Below, piece by piece: positions 1 through 13,639 of a DNA stretch of 64,000 bases (position 1 is the first letter of the stretch; each line of letters opens with the position of its first letter). The position numbers and the translations under genes are program-made. The stretch comes from Cercis canadensis (Eukaryota; Streptophyta; Magnoliopsida; Fabales; Fabaceae). Under the pieces are notes generated by a model. That model had not been told where the DNA came from. It did not search any database and saw nothing but the letters and a program-made list of their open reading frames with translations. The stretch spans positions 189,265-253,264 of the forward strand of contig QAOA01007668.1 in the NCBI GenBank assembly GCA_003255065.1. The letters are read 5' to 3'.

Positions 1-880
1 ATTGGATTGGCACAGAGGTAGGTGGCACCAATATTATTTGAGAAAATGTGGGGAGATCGTGGCAATGCAAGGTCCATTTCTTGTAAAAGGTTTTTGAGCC
101 ATAGTAATTCAGCAGAGGTAGAGGCAATAGTTCTATATTCAGCCTCTACCGGAGATCTAGCAACAGAAGATTGCTTACGTGCAGCCCAAGACACAGGGTT
201 GGAGCATAAGCAATGTAAGCCCTAGTGAATTTTCTGTCAACATGATCACCGGCCCAATCCGCATCACAATAAGCAATGAAAGGAAATAAGGTGTCCTTCT
301 TCAAGTTCATACCATGATTAATTATGGATTTTAAATAGCGAAGGACACGTTTGAGTGCTTGAAAATGATGATCTTGAGGAGCTTGCATGTGCCGAGCAAG
401 TTTGTTGACAAATAAGCTAATGTCAGGGAGAGTAAGAGCAAGATATTGTAAGGAACCAACAAGACACTGGTATAGCTTGGTGTCACAAGAGGAGCCATCT
501 GCTAGTGGAGCAAGAGAGCAATTAGTGGCCATAGGAGTGTTGATGGGGCGTGCACCTTGCATGGATGCTTTGTCCAATAAGTCACGCACATATTTGTGCT
601 GTGTAAGAAAAAGACTAGCAGAGGTGGGGATAATTTCAACAATAAGAAAGCAACTAGGACAGCCATGATCTTTGAGAGAAAATTGCTGAGAAGGAGCTTA
701 CTGAAATGTCTTGAGAAACATGGAGTTATTGCCGTCAATAGTAAGTCATCAATATAAACAAGGAAGTAAGCTACAGTGTTACCCTTCTTGTAAACAAAGA
801 GTGACGTGTCACACTTGGAGTTAGTGAAGCCGAAACCCAAGAGAAAAGGTTTGCATGCCTCGGTAGGAAAGAGATCATCG
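1..880 (-). pseudogene. Ty1/copia reverse transcriptase and RNase H fragment
   Basis: On the minus strand, about 840-500 reads as the second half of a copia reverse transcriptase (SLFVYKKG, then the catalytic box as YIDD). From about 589 to the window edge it reads as the connection/RNase H part (YQCLVGSLQYLALTLPDIS, then YCDADWAGD, then an EAEY motif in a shifted frame). Stops and frame changes show it is dead. It is colinear with the gag-protease-integrase part at 7587-9340 and was probably the same element. The 3' LTR lies outside the window. Homology stops near 880, where the first tandem-repeat unit begins. Confidence 0.85.
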
Positions 881-3800
881 GTAAGATTGTTGCCTTAGCT
901 TCTTTCTTAATAAGGAGTTCTTTTTATGCATGAAAACAGAAATGACAATGTTAGCCCCCTCTGGGTAGCTACTAAGCCATCCGTGTATTAACTCACGAGG
1001 GCTTCCTCTACTCTACTTCACAACCCCTGGTATGGAACAGGAGCCGCTAAAAATCTCTTAAAAACTGCCTTTTAAACAGCTAAAAGAGCATTTAAAGCAG
1101 CTTTTAACTATGGAATTTAGAACTCTTAAAAGAAAGAAACATGAATAGAAAGTTTCCTCTTGTCTTACTCATTCTCCTACCTTTAACAACTAACAACATC
1201 TTACAGTGTTGTTAATCTTTGTAGTGAGTTTAAGGACTGCCTTGGTAGGTAGTCCGTAAACGAGCATTATGAAGGTGTATGGTGCCCCGACGTTTCATAC
1301 TTGCAAAAGGGAGGAACGCACCGGGGCAAAGCTGCCAATGGGAAACCCGGCCGTTATTCTATCTTGTGTAATACCCTAGTCGGGTAGCACATTAAAGAGA
1401 ATAGAGTAAGGGAGGCCTTTCAATCTCCCATACGATGACTCCCTACTTTTAGAAGTGAGAGGATGGATACCCTGCCCTAGGTCTTACTTGTGGCAGGCCT
1501 TGCGTTTGGAGATTCCTGCATCGGCGCAGTAATCGGTTCCCGGATGACCAGGTGCAGAAAAAGCGCTGCCAAGACCTTTTTTCGAAGAAAGAAAGAGCCT
1601 TGTCGTAGGCTTTTGATTGACATCTCCCCCATTACCATCCACATTTGAAGAATAAGGAATGGAAGAGGGGTAGCCCATAAAGGCGGACTCCCCCAATAAG
1701 AAGCCTACTTCTTATGCAAGGATGAGCCTTTAAGGGTGAAGCAATAGATAAATAGTTTCATGTTTTATTGTTCTCTATTCTTGTTCTCTTGTGAGTTCAA
1801 TAATCCGGATTTCGTCCCATACCAAAATGTAACAGTCATAAATAGGTTGTACTAGGGTCTGGAGCCAATGTCGCGTCGTCAACAAGGCTTTATCTACATA
1901 TTGTTTGTCATCGAGATTCTATGGCCTGACGTTCCTTGAGAAGTGCAAGCTCATGACCTCGGTTTTAGCAATGTCTCGACTCAGGGTTTCCCAGTCCCCT
2001 TTGCAAACCCAAAGAGAGATTCGAGAGCTAGAATTTTCTCGTCCTATCTTCAATTGTAGCCGTCTTCTACTAAAGCTGCATATGCACGCTTTTGATGTAC
2101 GTAGCAGTTGGACCACTGCCTTGGTGGTTTTACCCCGGGATCTCTCACGGTCCATGGCTTTTGGCTCATGTAACTCAGACTTACTCCAGCTTTTGCTCGC
2201 TGAGCCCAGAAGGAAGCTAGCCTTCCAACCTTTGTCGGGTTCCTATACATCCTACTACCATGTTCATACTTCAGGTTTCTAATAGTCATTTTATGCCATT
2301 AGTTAGCCTATTAGATCTTATTTGACAATCTAGGAAATCCTTTGAAACCTGTTCTTTTAGGTCTTCTTTTTTTTTTTGTCTTTCCTAGGACTTCTTATTC
2401 TTATACTTCTTAATTTAATTCTTGTTTGCAATTTACTGGAATGAGTTTTTTTTTAACCCGTAATTCCTGGCATCAAGCAAGAATTGAGTCAGGGTCTACC
2501 TTTTCTCTTATTTGTCTTATTGCATGACTTTAAAGATATAGATATCCTTTGTTGTACTTGAGTAGTAGAAAGTCAGTTAAGATTGTTGCCTCAACTTGCT
2601 TCTTACTATGGAGTTCTTTTTATGCATGAAAATAGAAATGACAATGTTAGCTCCCTCTGGGTAGCTACTGAGCCATCCACGTGTTAACTCATGAGGGCTT
2701 CCTCTGCTCTACTTCACCACCCCCAGTATGGAACGGGAGCCGCTAAAAATCTCTTAAAAACTACCTTTTAAGCAGCTAAAAGAGCATTTAAAGCAGCTTT
2801 TAACTCCGGAATTTAGAAGTCTTAAAAGAAAGAAACAAGAATAGAAAGTTTCCTCTTTTCTTACTCGCTCTCCTACATTTAACAACTAACAACATCTTAT
2901 AGTGTTGTTAATCTTAATAGTGAGTTGAAGGACTGCCTTGGTAGGTAGTCCATAAATGAGCGTTATGAAGGTCTATGGCGCCCCGATGTTTCGTACTCAC
3001 AAAAGGGAAGAACGCACCGAGGCGTAGCTACGAAGGGGAAACCCGCCCGCTATTTTATCTTGTGTGATATCCTAGTTGGGTAGCACACTAGAGAGAATAG
3101 AGTAAGGGCAGCCTTTTAGCCTCATATCTGATCATTCCCTATGTTTAGGATTGAGAGGATAGATACCCTGCCCCAGGTCTTACCTGTGGCAAGCCTTGCA
3201 TCCAGAGATTCTTGCATCAGCGCAAAAATCAGTTCCCGGACGACCAAGCACGAAAAAAGCGTGGCCAAAGCCTTTTTTCGAAGAAAAAAAGAGCCTTGTC
3301 ACAGGCTTTTGACTGACATCTCCCCTTTGCCATCTGCATTCGAAGAATAAGGAATGGAATAGGTGTAGCTCATTAAGGTGGACTCTCCTAATAAGAAGAG
3401 TGCTTCTTATGCAGGGAAGAGCCTTTAAGGGCAAAACAAGGAATAAATAGTTCCATGCTTTATTGTTATCTGTTCTTGTTCTCTTGTGAGTTCAATAATC
3501 TGGATTATGTCCCATACCAAAATGTAACAGCCATAAATAGGTTGTACCAAGGTATGGAGCCAGCGTCGCGTCGTCAGCAGGGCTTTATCTACATATTGTT
3601 TGTCATCGAGATTCTATGGCTTGACGTTCTTTGAGAAGTACAGGCTCACGACCTCAGTTTTAGCAATGTCTCGACTCGGGGCTTCCCAGTCCCCTTTGCA
3701 AGCCCGAAAAGAGATTCGAGAGCTAGCATTGTCCCGTCCTCTCTTCAACTGTAGCCATCTTGTATTAAAACTACGTATGCACGCTTTTTATGTACCTAGC

Positions 3801-6787
3801 AGTCGGACCACTACCCTTGCGATTTTACCCCGAGATCTCTCACGTTCCACGGCTTTTGGCTCATGTAATGCGGACTTATTCCAGTTTTTTCTCGTTGAGC
3901 CCAGATGGAAGCTAGCCTTCCAACCCTTGTTAGGTTCCGATACATCCTGCTAACATGTTCATACTTTAGGTTTCTAACAGTCATTTTATGCTATTAGTTA
4001 GCCCTACTAGATCTTATTTGACAATCTAGGAAATCCTCTAAAACCTGTTCTTTTAGGTCTTTTTTTTTCTTTGTCTTTCCTGGGACTTGTTGTTCTTATA
4101 CTTCTTAATTTAATTCTTGTTTGTACTTTACTGGAATGAGTTGTTTTTCAACCCGTAATTCCTAGTATCAAGCAGGAATTGGGTCAGGGTCTACCTTTTC
4201 TCTTAACTATCTTATTACAGGACTTTAAAGATATAGATATCCTTTGTTGTACTTGAGTAGTAGAAAATCAGTTAAGAATGTTGCCTTAGCTTGCTTCTTA
4301 ATAAGGAGTTCTTTTTATGCATGAAAACATAAAGGACAATGTTAGCCCCCTCCGAGTAGCTACTGAGCCATCCATGTGTTAACTCACGAGGCCTTCCTTT
4401 GCTCTACTTCACCACCCCTGGTATGGAACGGTAGCCGCTAAAAATCTCTTAAAAATTGCCTCTTAAGCAGCTAAAAGAGCATTTAAAGCAGTTTTTAACT
4501 CCGAAATTTAGAACTCTTAAAAGAAAGAAACAAGAAGAAAAAGTCTCCTCTTTTCTTACTCATTCTCCTACATTTAACAACTAACAACATCTTATAGTGC
4601 TATTAATCTTAGTAGTGAGTTTAAGGACTACCTTGGTAGGTAGTCCATAAACGAGTGTTATTAAGGTGGATGGCGTTGTTCTATACTCGCAAAAGGGAGG
4701 AACGCACCGGGGTGCAGTTACCAAGGGGAAACCCGCCCGCTATTTTATTTTGTGTGATACCCTAGTCAGGTAGCACACTTCAGAGAATAGATTAAAGGCG
4801 GCCTTTTAGTCTCCCATCCGATCATTCCTTACTTTTAGGAGTGCGAGGATGGATACCCTGCCCCAGGTCTTACCTGTGGCAGGCCTTGCATCCGGAAATT
4901 CCTGCAACAGTGCAGGAATTGGTTCCCAGACAACCAGGTGCGAAAAAAGTGCAGCCAAGGCCTTTTGTTGAAGAAAAAAAGAGCCTTGCCGCAAGCTTTT
5001 GACTGACATCTACCCCTTGCCATCTGCATTCAAAGAATAAGGAATGGAAGAAGCGTAGCCCATAAAGGCGGACTCCCCCAATAAGAAGCCTGTTTCTTAT
5101 GTAGGGAGGAGCCTTTAAGGGTGAAGCAAGGAATAAACAGTTCCATGGTTTATTGTTCTCTATTCTTCTTCTCTTATGAGTTCAATAATCTGGATTCCAT
5201 CCCACACCAAAATATGACAACCATAAATAGGTCGTACCAGGGTATGGAGAAAGCGTCACGTCATCAACAGGGCTTTATCTACATATTTTTTGTCATCAAG
5301 ATTCTATTGCCTGACATTCCATGAGAAGTGCAAGCTCACGACCTCGATTTTAGCAATGTCTCACCTCGGGGCTTCCCAATCCCCTTTGCAAGCCCGAAGA
5401 GAGATTCGAGAGCTAGCATTTTCCCGTCCTCTATTTAACTATACCCATTTTTTCCTAAATTTGCGTATGCCGCTTTTGATGTACCTAGCAGTCGGACCAC
5501 TGCCCTCGCGATTTTACCCCGGGATCTCTCACGTTCCACAGCTTTTGACTCATGTAACGCAAACTTACTCCAGCTTTTTCTCCCTGAGCCCAGACGGAAG
5601 CTAGCCTTCCAACCCTTATCGGGTTCTGATACATCCTACTAACATGTTCATACTTTAGGTTTCTAACAGTCATTTTATGCTATTAGTTAGCCCTACCAAA
5701 TCTTATTTGACAATCTAGGAAATCCTCTAAAACTGTTCTTTTAAGTCTTCTTTTTTTGTCTTTCCTAGACTTGTTGTTCTTATACTTCTAAATTTAATTC
5801 TTGTTTGCATTTTACTGAAATGAGTTGTTTTTCGACCCGTAATTCCTGGTAACAAGCAAGAATGAGTCAGGGTCTACCATTCCTCTTATCTGTCTTATTA
5901 CAGGACTTTAAAGCTATAGATATCCTTTGTTGTACTTAAGTAGTAGAAAGTTAGTTAAGATTGTTGCCTTAGCTTGCTTCTTAATAAGGAGTTTTTTTTT
6001 ATGCATGAAAATAGAAATGACAATGTTAGCCCCCTCCGGGTAGCTACTGAGTCATCCATATGTTAACTCACGAGGGCTTCCTCTGCTCTACTTTACCACC
6101 ACTGGTATGGAACGGGAGCCGCTAAAAATCTCTTAAAAACCACCTTTTAAGCAGCTACAAGAGCATTTAAAGTAGCTTTTAACTCTGGAATTTAGAACTC
6201 TTAAAAGAAAGAAACATGAATAGAGAGTTTCCTCTTGTCTTACTCGTTCTCCTACCTTTAACAACTAACAACATCTTACAGTTTTAATCCTAATAGTGAG
6301 TTTAAGGACTGCCTTGGTAGGTAGTTCGTAAACGAGCGTTATGAAGGCATTTTGTACTCGCAAAAGAAAGGAATGCACCGGGGCGCAGCTGCCAAGGGGA
6401 AACCCGCCCGCTATTCTATCTTGTGTGATACCCTAGTCGAGTAGCATACTAGAGAGAATAAAGTAAGGGCGGCCTTTTAGTCTCCCATCCGATCACTCCT
6501 TACTTTTAGGAGTGAGAGGATGGATACTAATAGTCGTCTTGTCCTAAACCTGCGTATGCTGCTTTTGATGTACCTAGCAGTCAGACCACTACCTTGGCAG
6601 TTTTACCCTAGGATCTCTCACGTTCCACGGCTTTTGGCTCATGTAACGCGGACTTACTCCAACTTTTGCTCGTTAAGCCCATACGGAAGCTAGCCTTCCA
6701 ACCTTAGTCGGGTTCCGATACATCCTGCTAACATGTTCATACTTTAGGTTTCTAACAGTCATTTTATGCTATTAGTTATCCCTACTG
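881..6787. repeat. Tandem array of a 1.69-kb unit, about 3.5 copies
   Basis: The same text recurs in direct orientation. Unit starts, marked by the phrase aagattgttgcctta or a close variant, are near 881, 2579, 4273 and 5957, giving spacings of about 1698, 1694 and 1684 bp. Unit 4 lacks about 600 bp (junction near 6537) and ends near 6787. Units differ by scattered substitutions and small indels, so this is an old array rather than an assembly stutter, and no n marks the joins. Open frames inside are short, overlap on both strands and are not shared intact between units, so I call no gene. The unit is visibly richer in G and C than the surrounding nuclear DNA and adjoins a plastid fragment, which suggests organellar (perhaps mitochondrial) origin; that is inference. 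Confidence 0.9.
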
Positions 6788-7132
6788 GTGCCTAGGTACC
6801 ATTAACAAGCTCATGAATTTCACTTTCAAGCGAACCCCATGCCTTATGATTTTAGATTCCGTTTGAGTATAAGCCTTTCTAATGGTTATCTATACTTTAG
6901 ATAAGGGCTATCTCTCTCTTGCTTTCCTTTCTTGCTTGTGTTCCTACCTACTTGCTAAGGCATACTAGTAATTGATTCTTTGGCCTTTTTTGATCGAACA
7001 CAACCTAGGAAAAGTTGTCTGCCTATATAACCTACTTCTCATACCAAGAGAGCCAGATATTATATCCCTTTAGTTCGAGCCACTTTTGTTAAACAAGTTC
7101 CTGTACATGTACCCTCCATTCATTCCAATTAG
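6788..7132. other. Unassigned segment between tandem array and psaA fragment
   Basis: No reading frame or repeat was recognised. It lies between two pieces of probably organellar DNA, so it may belong to the same insertion. This is inference from position only. Confidence 0.4.
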
Positions 7133-7586
<454 letters not shown>

Positions 7587-9340
7587 TAAGAACGAAGAGC
7601 AATAAATTTGCCACCATTATCAATATAAAAGGTTTTAATTTTGGTGTTGAATTTATTTTCTACAAGGTTCTGAAAGGTAGGAAAAATTAGAGAAACATCG
7701 GATTTGTGTTTTAATGGATACAACCAAATATATTTAGAATAGTGGTCAACAAAAACAATATAGAAGCGAAAATTGTCAATGGAAGACACAGGTGTTTGAC
7801 CCCAGACATCAACATACACAACATTAAGGGGGTGAGTACTAGTAACAATAGACATGGAAAATGGCAACTTATGGCTTTTATTACAAAGGCAAGAAATAAA
7901 AGAAACAGGTTTTAAACTACAGACTGGTAAATTACTGGAAGAAATAACATGAGATAAAATTCTAGGGGCTGGATGTCCAAGTCGAGAGTGCCATAAGTCC
8001 ATGGTGGTTTTGAGAGTGACATGGGACGGACGTGGAGATGAGGAAGGGAGTGATGGAAGCTTGTAGACATTGCCTTCATTCAGCCCTTGTAGAAGAGTCG
8101 CCCCTATGCTCAGTGCCTTTACCTCAAAATAAGAAGGAAAAAATTCAACTGAGAGTTGATTGTGTTTACATAATTGAAGAACAGAAAGAAGATTTTGGTC
8201 AATAGAAGGAACATATAAAATATTAGAAAGCTGTAAGGGAAGAGGGGTGGTGTTTAAGGTAGTTGAACCTTTGTAGGAGATTGGCAAACCTAAACCATCA
8301 ATAACAGTGAGCTGATCAGCACCTCCATATTCAGACTTGAGAGTGAGGTTGGCAAAGTCATTGGTCACATGGTGAGAAGCACCCGAATCCATAAGCCAAT
8401 GCGTGTTTAATGGTTGATGGATAGCTTCAGCCATGTGAGCAACCGATGCAGCTGGTTTAATAGGATAACCATGAAGCTTGTAGCATGCTTTAGCATTATG
8501 CCCACGTTTGTCACAATATTGACATATAAGAGGGGTAGGGGCAGTGTTTGATGAGCGGCGGAGATGGGGCTTTGAGTGAGGCTGTGTGCGGTTTTTGTGG
8601 TAAGAGGGTACATGGTTTCGTTTGGCAAAATTGGCTGTGACAAGGGCAGCACCACCATGGAGTCGTTCTTCTCTTTGAAGAGAGAGTTCATGGTCAACAA
8701 GCTTATCAAAAAGGTCATCAAAGGTGACTGGGGTCTCACAAGTGCGAAAAGAGGTAGAAATCTCTTAAAAGGAAGGACCAAGGCCACTTAGAGCATAGAT
8801 AACAATGTCAATATCATCAAGTGGATAGCCAATTAAAGAGAGTTCATTTGCAATACCTTTAATAATATTCAGGTAGTCGGAGACAGCGGAAGTGCCTTTG
8901 GTAAGTAAGGCTAGACGCTACTTGAGTGACATGACACAGGATCAAGAACGATTGGCATAAGCCTTCTAAAGCTTAACCCATGCTTCAACAGAGGTCTCTG
9001 CAGAAGACATGATGTTGCATGCATCAGCTTCACATGAGCTTAAGATGGCAAGGTAGAATAATTGATCTTGCCGGACCCAGTAGTGATAAGCTAGGTTGCT
9101 AACACCTTCTTCAGCATCATCGCCTTCAAGAAGAGGTAAGGGACAAGGCTTGGCACCGGTGACATAGCCTACTAAGTCATGGCCAATGAGGAGGGATCGA
9201 AACTGCTTGTACCAGGCAGGATAATTGGTGCCGGTCAGCTTGATAGGTAGCTGAGTGATGGTATTGATTTTGACAAGGTTCTTTGGGTCATACATTGTGG
9301 AGATAGAGTTGGCGTCATTCATGGTGTTGGTGGAACTATT
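7587..9340 (-). pseudogene. Ty1/copia gag, protease and partial integrase
   Basis: Reading leftwards on the minus strand: a gag domain starting near 9340 (MVSNSSTNTMNDANS, then LTGTNYPAWYKQF); a frameshifted gag remainder (about 8787-8450) with an intact CX2CX4HX4C zinc knuckle near 8472-8526; a protease with MDSGASHHVT; the pre-integrase box LWHSRLGHP; and an integrase core with the first two acidic residues (VDVWG and YIDNGGKF). The integrase is cut before its catalytic Glu, exactly where psaA homology begins. The rest of pol resumes at 880-1, so roughly 1.3-1.5 kb of the element is missing. Frameshifts and stops make it inactive. Confidence 0.9.
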
Positions 9341-9385
9341 GGAAACCATTGGTTTGGATCGTTTGGGAGCTGTTAGGCTAGGAGT

Positions 9386-9397
9386 GCTCTGATACCA
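9386..9397 (-). other. Copia primer binding site
   Basis: The minus strand reads TGGTATCAGAGC, the classic plant copia primer binding site matching the 3' end of initiator methionine tRNA. It sits between the gag start and the LTR, as expected. Confidence 0.85.
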
Positions 9398-9620
9398 TAT
9401 AAATGCATAGAGAATTGGAAAATGAGAGTTAAGCTTTTCATTGACTTTGTGTAACATATATACACAATATGGTTAGGGTTTACAAAGAGATCAGAAAGAT
9501 AAGATAAGTTTGGTTGCTATACATTTGAATAAGTCAACCTAATCTATTAGTAACAACTTATAAACATATTATATAATTTGAAATTCAAGATTTGAATTTC
9601 AAGAGGTGGTTACTTCACCA
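9398..9620 (-). repeat. Probable 5' LTR of the copia element
   Basis: This lies immediately upstream of the primer binding site. On the minus strand it would begin TGGTGAAGTAACCACC near 9620 and end close to 9398. The second LTR is outside the window, so the borders cannot be confirmed by comparison. Confidence 0.55.
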
Positions 9621-10255
<635 letters not shown>

Positions 10256-11530
10256 CACTTCTCTAGGAGGAAATGCACCAAAACTGCAAAATTCTATGAA
10301 AATGGGACAAGTACTGGGGTTTTTAAGGCCCTACTTATTGAGGTATTGTGCGTTTCTTATGGCATCAATCAAGTAATGCAATTTTCTGTCAATCAGGTTT
10401 CATTCTTAGTAAAAATATCACAATCACATGTGGAGATTGAATTAATATATCAGTTTTGATAAGTAATGTATTGTAAAAAGTTCAGAAGAACATTTTGGAC
10501 CCTACAATAACTTTGATCAGATGGAAAATCAGAGCCTTGCAATCTCTTCATTTTCCAAATATCAATCAAGGCCAACACATTTTTGAAATAATAATAACAG
10601 TGGTTAAATTGAAAAAGTCCAACTATTTCCTAATTTACTAATTAAGCCATAATAAGAGACAATTAATAGTAAACATATAATATAAGTGACAGATCTTTAC
10701 TCGAGCACGTTTGGTTAGATGGGGTAAGGATTGGGGAATTGGGGAAGAGAAAGGGAATGGGTACATATGTTTAATAACTTTGGAATGGAAATGAGATGAT
10801 TTCTTCCGACAACTATGAATCATCATTGATTTCCTTCAGGAATAGTGTCATTTAGCAAATTACCCTTTATAAAATCNTTTTCCAAATATCAATCAAGGCC
10901 AACACATCTTTGAAATAATAATAACAGTGGTTAAATTGAAAAAGTCAAACTATTTCCTAATTTACTAATTAAGCCATAATAAGAGACAATTAAAAGTAAA
11001 CATATAATATAAGTGACAGATCTTTACTCGAGCACGTTTGGTTAGAAGGGGTTAAGGATTGGGGAATTGGGGAAGAGAAAGGGAATGGGTACATATGTTT
11101 AATAACTTTGGAATGGAAATGAGATGATTTCTTCCGACAACTATGAATCATCATTGATTTCCTTCAGGAATAGTATCATTTAGCAAATTACCCTTTATAA
11201 ATCTAGAATCCCAGTAGTAATATCATTTCACTAATTGATTCTGAATAACTTTGCTAATGTTTCTTAATTATGATACTATATATTAGACAATTAGTATTAA
11301 ATTATATATATATATTTGTTAATACAGTAGAGCATTTGTTCTAGGAGCTCAGGGAAAGAGGAAAGCCAAAGAAGGGTTGCACGGGGTTAGATCTTATGAC
11401 TCTTAGTTCACCACATCCCAAAGGACATGAGCTGAACAACTCGGGCTAAAGTCGGTTGTCTCAAATATGTATAATTTAAATCAATAGTATTAATTACTAC
11501 CATGCAACAATTAATTTTATTTTAATCATA
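10256..11530. repeat. Upstream flank of GH9 relic, duplicated segment copy A
   Basis: The sequence upstream (in the minus-strand sense) of the GH9 ATG matches 17817-18733 in the same order and orientation, including the stretch with 'ctcgagcacgtttggttaga' and the block starting 'gagcatttg'. The GH9 5' end and its promoter region were therefore duplicated together. Part of copy A is also falsely repeated across the n at 10877. Confidence 0.8.
10551..11203. other. False duplication across the n at 10877
   Basis: Sequence 10878-11203 repeats 10551-10876 with a few differences and then continues into new sequence. This is an assembly join, not a biological tandem repeat. Confidence 0.85.
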
Positions 11531-11671
11531 TTATTTTATAATATCAAACACAAAAATATATAGAATCAATCCTCATTCGATCTACACAATACCAGAAATA
11601 GTTGTGAATATAATCATTTTATTGTTATCAAATTTCTTTCTAAGAAACCAAATGCTTTGGGCACTTATTCT

Positions 11672-11673
<2 letters not shown>

Positions 11674-11721
<48 letters not shown>
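11674..11721. repeat. (TA)n microsatellite
   Basis: Uninterrupted TA dinucleotides, directly adjoining the fold-back MITE that follows. Confidence 0.95.
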
Positions 11722-11725
<4 letters not shown>

Positions 11726-12087
11726 AAACCCTTTTTTAGTCCTTGAAAAATGCAGTTACTGACAAATTCGTCCTCCAAAAATTTTCAGTGACAAATTGGT
11801 TCTTGAATTATTATTCTGTCTGACAAATTAGTCATTTGGTACTTTAATGAGAAAAGCTATGGACCCTTGCAGACCCATTTCCTAAATATTTTCACTGATA
11901 TTGCATAACTATGTTTAAGCCCTCATTTTCTCATTCAAGTGCTCCATTTCTTTTCACTGATCTTGCTTATCGAAGGACTAATTTGTCAGTGAAATAATAA
12001 TTCAATGACCAATTTGTCACCGAAAATTTTTGGAAGAAGAATTTGTCAATGACTACATTTTTCAAAGACTAAAAAAGGGGTTTTACT
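11722..12087. mobile_element. Fold-back MITE, 366 bp
   Basis: The left end (agtaaaacccttttttagtc) and the reverse complement of the right end (agtaaaaccccttttttagt) pair, and the pairing continues for over 100 bp on each arm. It sits inside a TA-repeat tract, so the target duplication cannot be read. The terminal GAGTAAAA motif on its right arm resembles the MITE at 52454-52709, which has a 9-bp target duplication; Mutator-like ancestry is inferred from that. Confidence 0.8.
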
Positions 12088-12161
12088 CATATATATATAT
12101 TGAAAGAGCTCAAATTAATCTTTTCAAAAAGGAAAAGAGGAAAGAAAAAAAGCATATACAA

Positions 12162-12420
12162 TAAGAATTGGATTAGGGCCTAAGACTTTTATTTTTATAT
12201 CTTTCCTTAATGAGGGTCTAAGAATATAATAGTACTTAATTTATTTTTCGCAAGATAGCACATATAATTATTCAAATTTTTTTTTGTTATTTTATGTCCT
12301 TTTCTATGTGATTGAAGAATGTGAGGACTGAGGAAGTACAATATCTATCCCTAGCCTAGAGTTATGTGTGTACACATTGGCAGTAGCAAATAAATTTAGT
12401 AACAGTGTTAATAACTTCAC
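12162..12420. repeat. Dispersed repeat X, copy 1
   Basis: This block, beginning 'aagacttttatttttat' and including 'gggtctaagaatataatagt', recurs at 16186-16348 and 16807-17050. It is not coding in any copy. Confidence 0.75.
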
Positions 12421-12649
12421 CATGCTTGGCAGTCACATGGACAAGGAAGGTGAAGTTTGCTCTCCCCAAACAGATTAGAAACAGCAAAAGTAAGAAAATG
12501 CTATGCATTCCATGTGGATCTCATTCCCTATCATGGTATCTAAGTATATCTGTATTGACTTTATTAATTTTAGATAAACACTTTAAGTTCTTCGAATTGA
12601 ATGAACTTATCCCAAACTAAGAAAGAGAAAGCGTCTCGTTATGCCGTTG

Positions 12650-12651
<2 letters not shown>

Positions 12652-12681
<30 letters not shown>
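12652..12681. repeat. (TA)n microsatellite
   Basis: Short TA run directly before the repeat pair at 12685-13018. Confidence 0.9.
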
Positions 12682-12684
<3 letters not shown>

Positions 12685-13018
12685 GGATGACCTCGAACAA
12701 TAGTTTAAGTGGTCATATACCTTGCCTTCAAGATTAAGGAGGTTCTTAGGATCCAGGATCAAATTATGGTGTGTTTGCTCTTGGTAATGGTAATGTTATC
12801 ATAGTATTATTATTGATAACTTAAACATTTGCTCTTTCCCATATGGGATTTTTGAGCAATAGCTCAAGTGGTCATATACCTAGTCTTTAAGGTTGGAGAG
12901 GTTCTTAAGACCCGAGATCAAATCATGCGTGCTTGTTCTAGATAGTTGTGGTGATATTTTGGTAGTATTATTGACGATTTAAATATCTACTCTTTTACAA
13001 ATGGAAATTTCTTGAAAG
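12685..13018. repeat. Two tandem SINE-like units of about 160 bp
   Basis: Unit 1 (from about 12685) and unit 2 (from about 12847) share the order 'caatagytcaagtggtcata', 'aggttcttagga' and 'gatcaaat', followed by an AT-rich tail. The first and third motifs resemble decayed tRNA A and B boxes, suggesting a tRNA-derived SINE. A related single copy is at 53310-53460. Confidence 0.5.
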
Positions 13019-13271
13019 GTATGTAATCATGTTTAAATATTTTAAGCATAAAATAAATATTTTTTTTTTATAAATATCATATATGCATGCAAAGCACGTG
13101 TCTAAAATGACTAGTATATACAAATGAATTTGGATCTCCTAAAGTAACAGATGCACTTTAGGAAATAAAGTGTAGGAGAATAACCATTGATAAAAAAAAA
13201 TATCAACGGTTAAGATTGTAATAAAGTGCATGCACCTGAATAAGAATCTATAGACTTTAATTTCAATATCC

Positions 13272-13631
13272 ACTTCCTTGATTCTTGCATTAATGGCTAT
13301 AAAAAGTGCACTCTACTCTCTAAAATACATCCTTTTGTTTCAAATGTAGAGTGGCAATTTTATCAAGCAATCACTGGGAACCAACAAAATAGTATTGATG
13401 AAGAGATCACAAAGGGGGAAAAAAAAAAAAAGAAAAGAGTAGTTTCCTACNACTTCCTTGATTCTTGCATTAATGGCTATAAAAAGTGCACTCTACTCTC
13501 TAAAATACATCCTTTTTGTTTCAAATGTAGAGTGGCAATTTTATCAAGCAATCACTGGGAACCAACAAAATAGTATTGATGAAGAGATCACAAAGGGAAA
13601 AAAAAAAAAAAAGAAAAGAGTAGTTTCCTAC
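13272..13631. other. False duplication across the n at 13451
   Basis: Sequence 13452-13631 repeats 13272-13450 with small differences in homopolymer length, then continues. This is an assembly join. Confidence 0.85.
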
Positions 13632-13639
13632 TCAACTGC

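Noticed and set aside
1484-5673. Open frames of 60-125 codons in the tandem repeat units
   Set aside because: They are not conserved intact between units, overlap on both strands and show no known domain.
13080-13120. Possible Helitron 3' end ('gcacgtgtctaaaatgactag'-like text, also near 27250)
   Set aside because: The string is shared by two places and ends near CTAG, but the hairpin is weak and no 5' TC end was found.
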